Shown: positions 60,914 to 64,000 of the stretch, in pieces
How positions within the stretch are numbered: the first letter of the stretch is position 1
Layout of the letters: every line of letters begins with the position of its first letter
Assembly: GCF_031628175.1 (NCBI RefSeq)
Contig: NZ_JAVLVT010000003.1
Coordinates: forward strand, 496,001 to 560,000
Reading direction: 5' to 3'
Source: Lipingzhangella_A rawalii
GTDB taxonomy: Bacteria; Actinomycetota; Actinomycetes; Streptosporangiales; Streptosporangiaceae
DNA: 64,000 nucleotides
The notes under the pieces: generated by a model
The model's database searches: none
The model's input: only the letters and a program-made list of their open reading frames with translations
What the model was told of the DNA's origin: nothing
Translations under genes and position numbers: made by a program

Positions 60914-61657
60914 ATGGAGATTCGTGCCAGCACCATCCTGCCCGCCCGGCGTCGGGATATCACCCTGCACACCGCGGACGGGCTGAACCTGGTGGGTGAA
61001 CTCGCCCTGCCGGAGGATCGCGCACCGGCCGCGACCCTGGTGTGCCTGCACCCTCTGCCCACCGCCGAGGGCATGATGGACAGTCATGTTCTCCGCAAGG
61101 CGGCGTACCGTCTCCCCGCCCTCGCCGACGTGGCGGTGCTCCGGTTCAACACGCGCGGAACGACGTCTCGGCGCGGCACCAGTGACGGCACGTTCGGCGA
61201 GGGCGAAGCCGAGCGGTTCGACGTCGCCGCGGCCATCGAGTTCGTTGAGTTCGAGGAGCTGCCCGCCCCGTGGCTGCTCGGTTGGTCCTTCGGGACCGAG
61301 CTCGCACTCAAGTGGGGATGCGACCCCGAGGTGGTGGGAGCGCTGCTGCTGTCCCCGCCGTTGCACCGGGCCGGAAACACCGACCTGGACACCTGGGCCG
61401 CGTCGGGCAAGCCGGTAACCGCGCTCGTGCCCGAGTTTGACGACTACCTGCGCCCACCCGAGGCCCGGGAGCGCTTCGCGCGGATCCCACAGGCCGACGT
61501 GGTCGGTGTGGACAATGCCAAACACCTCTGGGTGGGCGAGCCCTACGTCCGTATCGTGCTGAACGAGATCGTTCGGCGTGTGAACCCGCAATGCTATCCA
61601 CTGCCCACCGAGTGGGACGGACCCCACGAGCGGGACACGTCCAGCCTCGCCCGGTAG
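60914..61657 (+). CDS. Alpha/beta hydrolase
   Basis: A 247-residue alpha/beta hydrolase fold protein: oxyanion region VCLHPLPTAEGMM, nucleophile elbow GWSFGTE (about 121-127), and a late His in DNAKHLWVGE. It resembles the CocE/DUF-type serine hydrolases of the dienelactone/acyl class. The ATG at 60914 has CGGAGAG upstream. Substrate unknown. A long terminator follows. Confidence 0.82.
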   Translation: MEIRASTILPARRRDITLHTADGLNLVGELALPEDRAPAATLVCLHPLPTAEGMMDSHVLRKAAYRLPALADVAVLRFNTRGTTSRRGTSDGTFGEGEAERFDVAAAIEFVEFEELPAPWLLGWSFGTELALKWGCDPEVVGALLLSPPLHRAGNTDLDTWAASGKPVTALVPEFDDYLRPPEARERFARIPQADVVGVDNAKHLWVGEPYVRIVLNEIVRRVNPQCYPLPTEWDGPHERDTSSLAR

Positions 61658-61684
61658 CCTCCCCGCCACGAACACGCCCGCGCA

Positions 61685-61724
61685 TGAGCCGGGGCCGGCC
61701 CCGAGTGGGACCGGCCCCGGCTCA
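61685..61724. terminator. Convergent terminator between hydrolase and filP-like gene
   Basis: A 14-bp perfect stem (TGAGCCGGGGCCGG / CCGGCCCCGGCTCA), extended by three pairs after one mismatch, with a short GAGT loop. Confidence 0.85.
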
Positions 61725-61742
61725 CGTCTGGGGCACGGGAGG

Positions 61743-63080
61743 CTACTCCTCCCAGAGGAAGTCCTCCTCGTCGCCCTTTTCCTTGGTCGCGGTTGTGCTG
61801 CCGCGCTGCTGGCCTCCCTGACTCCCCTCGGCCGCTGCCGAGGACTCGGTGCCGTCGTCCTGGTTCTCGATGGCGGCGGGCTCCGGAGTTGACTCCACCG
61901 AGGACGGTTGCGGCGCCGCCGGCATGGCACTGACGTCGATACCGAGGATCCGTGCCATCTGGGCCTTGTGCGACTCCAGGGCCTGTGCCTGCTCCTCCAG
62001 CTTGGAGACCTCGGCCTTGGCCGCGTTCGTGACGCGCTCGGCCTCCTCCTTGGCCTCCTGGATCATCCGGTCGGCCTTTTCCTTAGCCTCGGAGCGCTGC
62101 TTCTCGGCTTCCTTCTTGGCCTGCGAGACCACCTGCTCGGCGTGCTTCTCCGCCTTGCGGCGCCGGTCCTCGGCCTCGTTGTTCATCTTGGTGGCGCGCT
62201 GGTCCGCCGCGGCCGCGCGCTCCTCGGCCTCGGCGACCATCTTCTGCGTGGCGGCCTGGGAGGCGGCCAGCCGTTCGGCCGCTTCCCGGTCGGCCTCCTC
62301 ACGCTTGGCGGTCAGCTGGATCTCGAAGTCCGCCTCGGCCTGATCACGCTTGGCCTCACTCTCGGTGAGAATGCGCTGGGCCTGCTCACGCATCTCCTCG
62401 GCCTGGTGCTTGGCGGCCTGAAGGGTGCGGTCCCGCTCCTGCTTGGTGTTGGCCTTCATCTGCGCACACTCACGTTCGGTGGTGGTGCGCAGTTTGGAGA
62501 TCTCGGCCTCGGCCACGGCCCGCTTCTCGGCGAGCTCGTGATCGACCGCGGAACGCTTCTTGGCAACCTCACGTTCGGTCGTGGAGGTGAGGTCGTCGGC
62601 CTCCCGCTGGGCGTTGGTGCGGATCTCCTCCGCCTCGGCCTCGGCGGTGCTACGCATCTCCTCGGCTTCGCGCTGAGCCAGGGTGCGCATCTCGTTGGCC
62701 TCGTTCTCAGCGTTGGCCCGCATCTCGGCGGCCGCCGCCTTGGAGGCCGTCTCGATCTCGTTGGCCTTGGTCTGAGCCTCTTGGACCAGCTCCTGGGCCT
62801 GTTCCTCGGCCAGGCGCAACAGCTGCTCGATCCGCGCGCCAAGCCCGGAGTAGGTGGGCTTCTCCTGCTCGTCGAGCTGGTGTTGGAGTTCGGACAGCTT
62901 GGCCTCGACCCGCTGCTTTTCCTCCTCGGCCTGTTGGAGCCGGGTGTCGAGTTCGTTGATGTGCTTGGTTACCTGGCCACGGTCAAAGCCGCGCAGGACC
63001 ACGTCGAACTCTTTGGGGGCTGCGTTCTCTTCCTCAGGGGACAGGAAGTTGTCTAGCTGAGTGTCAAGATCGGACTTCAT
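61743..63080 (-). CDS. FilP/DivIVA-like coiled-coil cytoskeletal protein
   Basis: A 445-residue protein. An N-terminal segment (FDVVLRGFDRGQVTKHINEL) matches the DivIVA-type lipid/pole motif, then about 340 residues of heptad-rich coiled coil (EAEEMRSTAEAEAEEIRTNAQ-type repeats). The C-terminus is acidic and disordered. It corresponds to Streptomyces FilP, an intermediate-filament-like protein supporting polar growth, also listed as 'cellulose-binding protein'. Gene order filP-mce-thiolase agrees with S. coelicolor SCO5396-SCO5399, except that scy is not seen. The ATG at 63080 is preferred over 63146. Confidence 0.85.
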   Translation of the reverse strand: MKSDLDTQLDNFLSPEEENAAPKEFDVVLRGFDRGQVTKHINELDTRLQQAEEEKQRVEAKLSELQHQLDEQEKPTYSGLGARIEQLLRLAEEQAQELVQEAQTKANEIETASKAAAAEMRANAENEANEMRTLAQREAEEMRSTAEAEAEEIRTNAQREADDLTSTTEREVAKKRSAVDHELAEKRAVAEAEISKLRTTTERECAQMKANTKQERDRTLQAAKHQAEEMREQAQRILTESEAKRDQAEADFEIQLTAKREEADREAAERLAASQAATQKMVAEAEERAAAADQRATKMNNEAEDRRRKAEKHAEQVVSQAKKEAEKQRSEAKEKADRMIQEAKEEAERVTNAAKAEVSKLEEQAQALESHKAQMARILGIDVSAMPAAPQPSSVESTPEPAAIENQDDGTESSAAAEGSQGGQQRGSTTATKEKGDEEDFLWEE

Positions 63081-63354
63081 GTGACGGAATCCTGAACGGG
63101 TGACGAGACGGCTTGAATATCGATGTTCGGTTCGCGTTGGGTACACGCAAACGACGAGAGAGTGGGGGATGCGGTTCCCGAGCAGCTCCAGGGCAGCCGG
63201 AGCGGTACTCCTGCACCACGTTCGGGGTCAGGACGGGCCCGCCAACGGACTATTCGAGCTTATCAAGGTAACGGGCCGGTGGAAGCGCCTTCTGCGAAGA
63301 TCCTGAAGTTTCGCCCGCCACCGTGTGGGTCACGTTGTGGGTTACGTCCCTAGC

Positions 63355-63849
63355 TCAGTGGTTACGGTCGCCCGTCGTGTCCTCCGGAGCCTGTACGAGC
63401 TCGGTCAGTACCCCGCCACAGTCCCGCGGATGCAGGAACACAATACGCGAACCGGCAGTTCCCGGGCGAGGCTCGGAGCCCAACACCCGGATCCCGTTGC
63501 CCGCGGCCGCGTGCGCCGCAGTGTCCACGTTCCCGGTTCCGAAGGCGACATGGTGGACGCCTTCACCGTACTTGTCGAGGAACTTCGCCACCGGGGAGTC
63601 GCTGTGGGTGGGCTCCAACAGTTGGAGGTAGCTCGCGTTCCCGTCGTCGGTGCCGTTGGTCCGCAGCATGACCTCGCGGACTCCCTGCTCCTCGTTGACC
63701 TCTTCGTGTTCCACGGTCAGCCCGTGCACCCGCTGGTAGAACTCGATGCTCGCGTCGAGGTCGCGGCAGGCGATCCCCACATGGTCGATGCGGGTGATGC
63801 CGGTCGGGGCGGGGGGCTGGGATGGGGATGGGGACGGGGACGGGGACAC
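63355..63849 (-). CDS. mce: Methylmalonyl-CoA epimerase
   Basis: A 164-residue VOC-fold epimerase: IDHVGIACRDLDASIEFYQ at residue 22, metal ligands His in DHVGIA and HHVAFGT and Glu in VLTELVQA. It interconverts (R)- and (S)-methylmalonyl-CoA. A hexanucleotide repeat encodes Ser-Pro repeats at the N-terminus (SPSPSPSPS). The GTG at 63849 has GGGAGG about nine bases upstream; the longer frame to 63978 is unlikely. Confidence 0.92.
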   Translation of the reverse strand: MSPSPSPSPSQPPAPTGITRIDHVGIACRDLDASIEFYQRVHGLTVEHEEVNEEQGVREVMLRTNGTDDGNASYLQLLEPTHSDSPVAKFLDKYGEGVHHVAFGTGNVDTAAHAAAGNGIRVLGSEPRPGTAGSRIVFLHPRDCGGVLTELVQAPEDTTGDRNH

Positions 63850-63937
63850 AGTGCGGACCTCCCATCGGATACGAATGCGTTCAGTATGTATCGTGACAGG
63901 TCCAGGATTCGCGTGGAGCATACGGAGGCGGTAGTCG

Positions 63938-64000
63938 ATGCCTGGTTCTGTGATCGTCAGTGGCGCCCGTACCCCCATCGGCCGTCTGCTCGGTTCCCTC
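63938..64000 (+). CDS. Acetyl-CoA acetyltransferase (thiolase), N-terminal end (partial)
   Basis: The first 21 codons are visible: PGSVIVSGARTPIGRLLGSL after the ATG. VSGARTPIGR is the thiolase N-terminal motif. GGAGG at 63924-63928 supports the start. The gene is divergent from mce, as in Streptomyces, and runs out of the window. Confidence 0.85.
   Translation, partial: MPGSVIVSGARTPIGRLLGSL

Noticed and set aside
63349..63365. tRNA-like D-arm sequence TAGCTCAGTGGTTA
   Set aside because: No matching anticodon arm, T arm (GGTTCGAATC type) or acceptor pairing around it, and it overlaps the 3' end of mce. Chance resemblance.

Overview
The window is about 70% GC with strongly GC-biased third codon positions, frequent GTG starts and TAGGnT-type -10 elements. 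Its markers (NdgR, NucS, a FilP-like coiled-coil protein, CofC, WhiJ/DUF397-type proteins, an AICE) point to a filamentous actinobacterium. The order nucS / SCO5389-like gene / filP / mce / thiolase and the atp block resemble the Streptomyces coelicolor core chromosome as I remember it. The amino-sugar and leuCD regions fit Nocardiopsaceae or Streptosporangiales. Genus is inference.

Layout. 1-86: 3' end of secA. 136-3089: amino-sugar cluster (HutC/DasR-type GntR regulator, SIS-domain deaminase/isomerase, HAD phosphatase, HPr) with a palindromic operator. 3221-8897: a membrane protein, a zinc-regulated AztD-like lipoprotein, a HAD protein, a DUF6912 protein and pruA. 9176-14079: right part of an AICE (small ORF, FtsK/TraB translocase, RepSA, Xis, Int) abutting tRNA-Ile(GAT). 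Its left part is missing behind a G/C homopolymer stretch, and a 100-N gap follows the tRNA. 14295-15270: P-type ATPase that has lost its catalytic core. 16050-19576: XRE-TetR hybrid regulator and a cdhCAB carnitine-to-glycine-betaine operon. 20010-23273: endonuclease Q-like/UvrD helicase fusion.

23815-34941: GAF regulator, ndgR divergent from leuCD, HU, cofC, acyltransferase-gpsA, a trans-sulfuration enzyme and ddl. 35191-38429: rpmE (behind a probable SigR promoter), prfA-prmC and a Sua5/YrdC gene. 38575-47983: WecA-like transferase, two AtpI-like accessory proteins and atpBEFHAGDC. 48026-54077: thiamine-binding protein, cobalamin adenosyltransferase, FadR-type regulator divergent from an acyl-CoA carboxyltransferase, TerC and a secreted M28 peptidase. 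54435-56468: WhiJ-like set (HATPase, XRE-DUF5753, DUF397). 56810-64000: nucS, SCO5389-like gene, LLM oxidoreductase, 3-hydroxyacyl-CoA dehydrogenase, a small zinc-ribbon protein, a hydrolase, filP-like gene, mce and the 5' end of a thiolase.

Most of the window is housekeeping: ATP synthase, translation, wall precursor synthesis, leucine, phospholipid and acyl-CoA metabolism. The accessory or unusual parts are the interrupted AICE, the gutted ATPase, the carnitine operon, the EndoQ-UvrD fusion, the zinc lipoprotein with an operator over its start codon, and the WhiJ-like set. Several genes appear to be leaderless.
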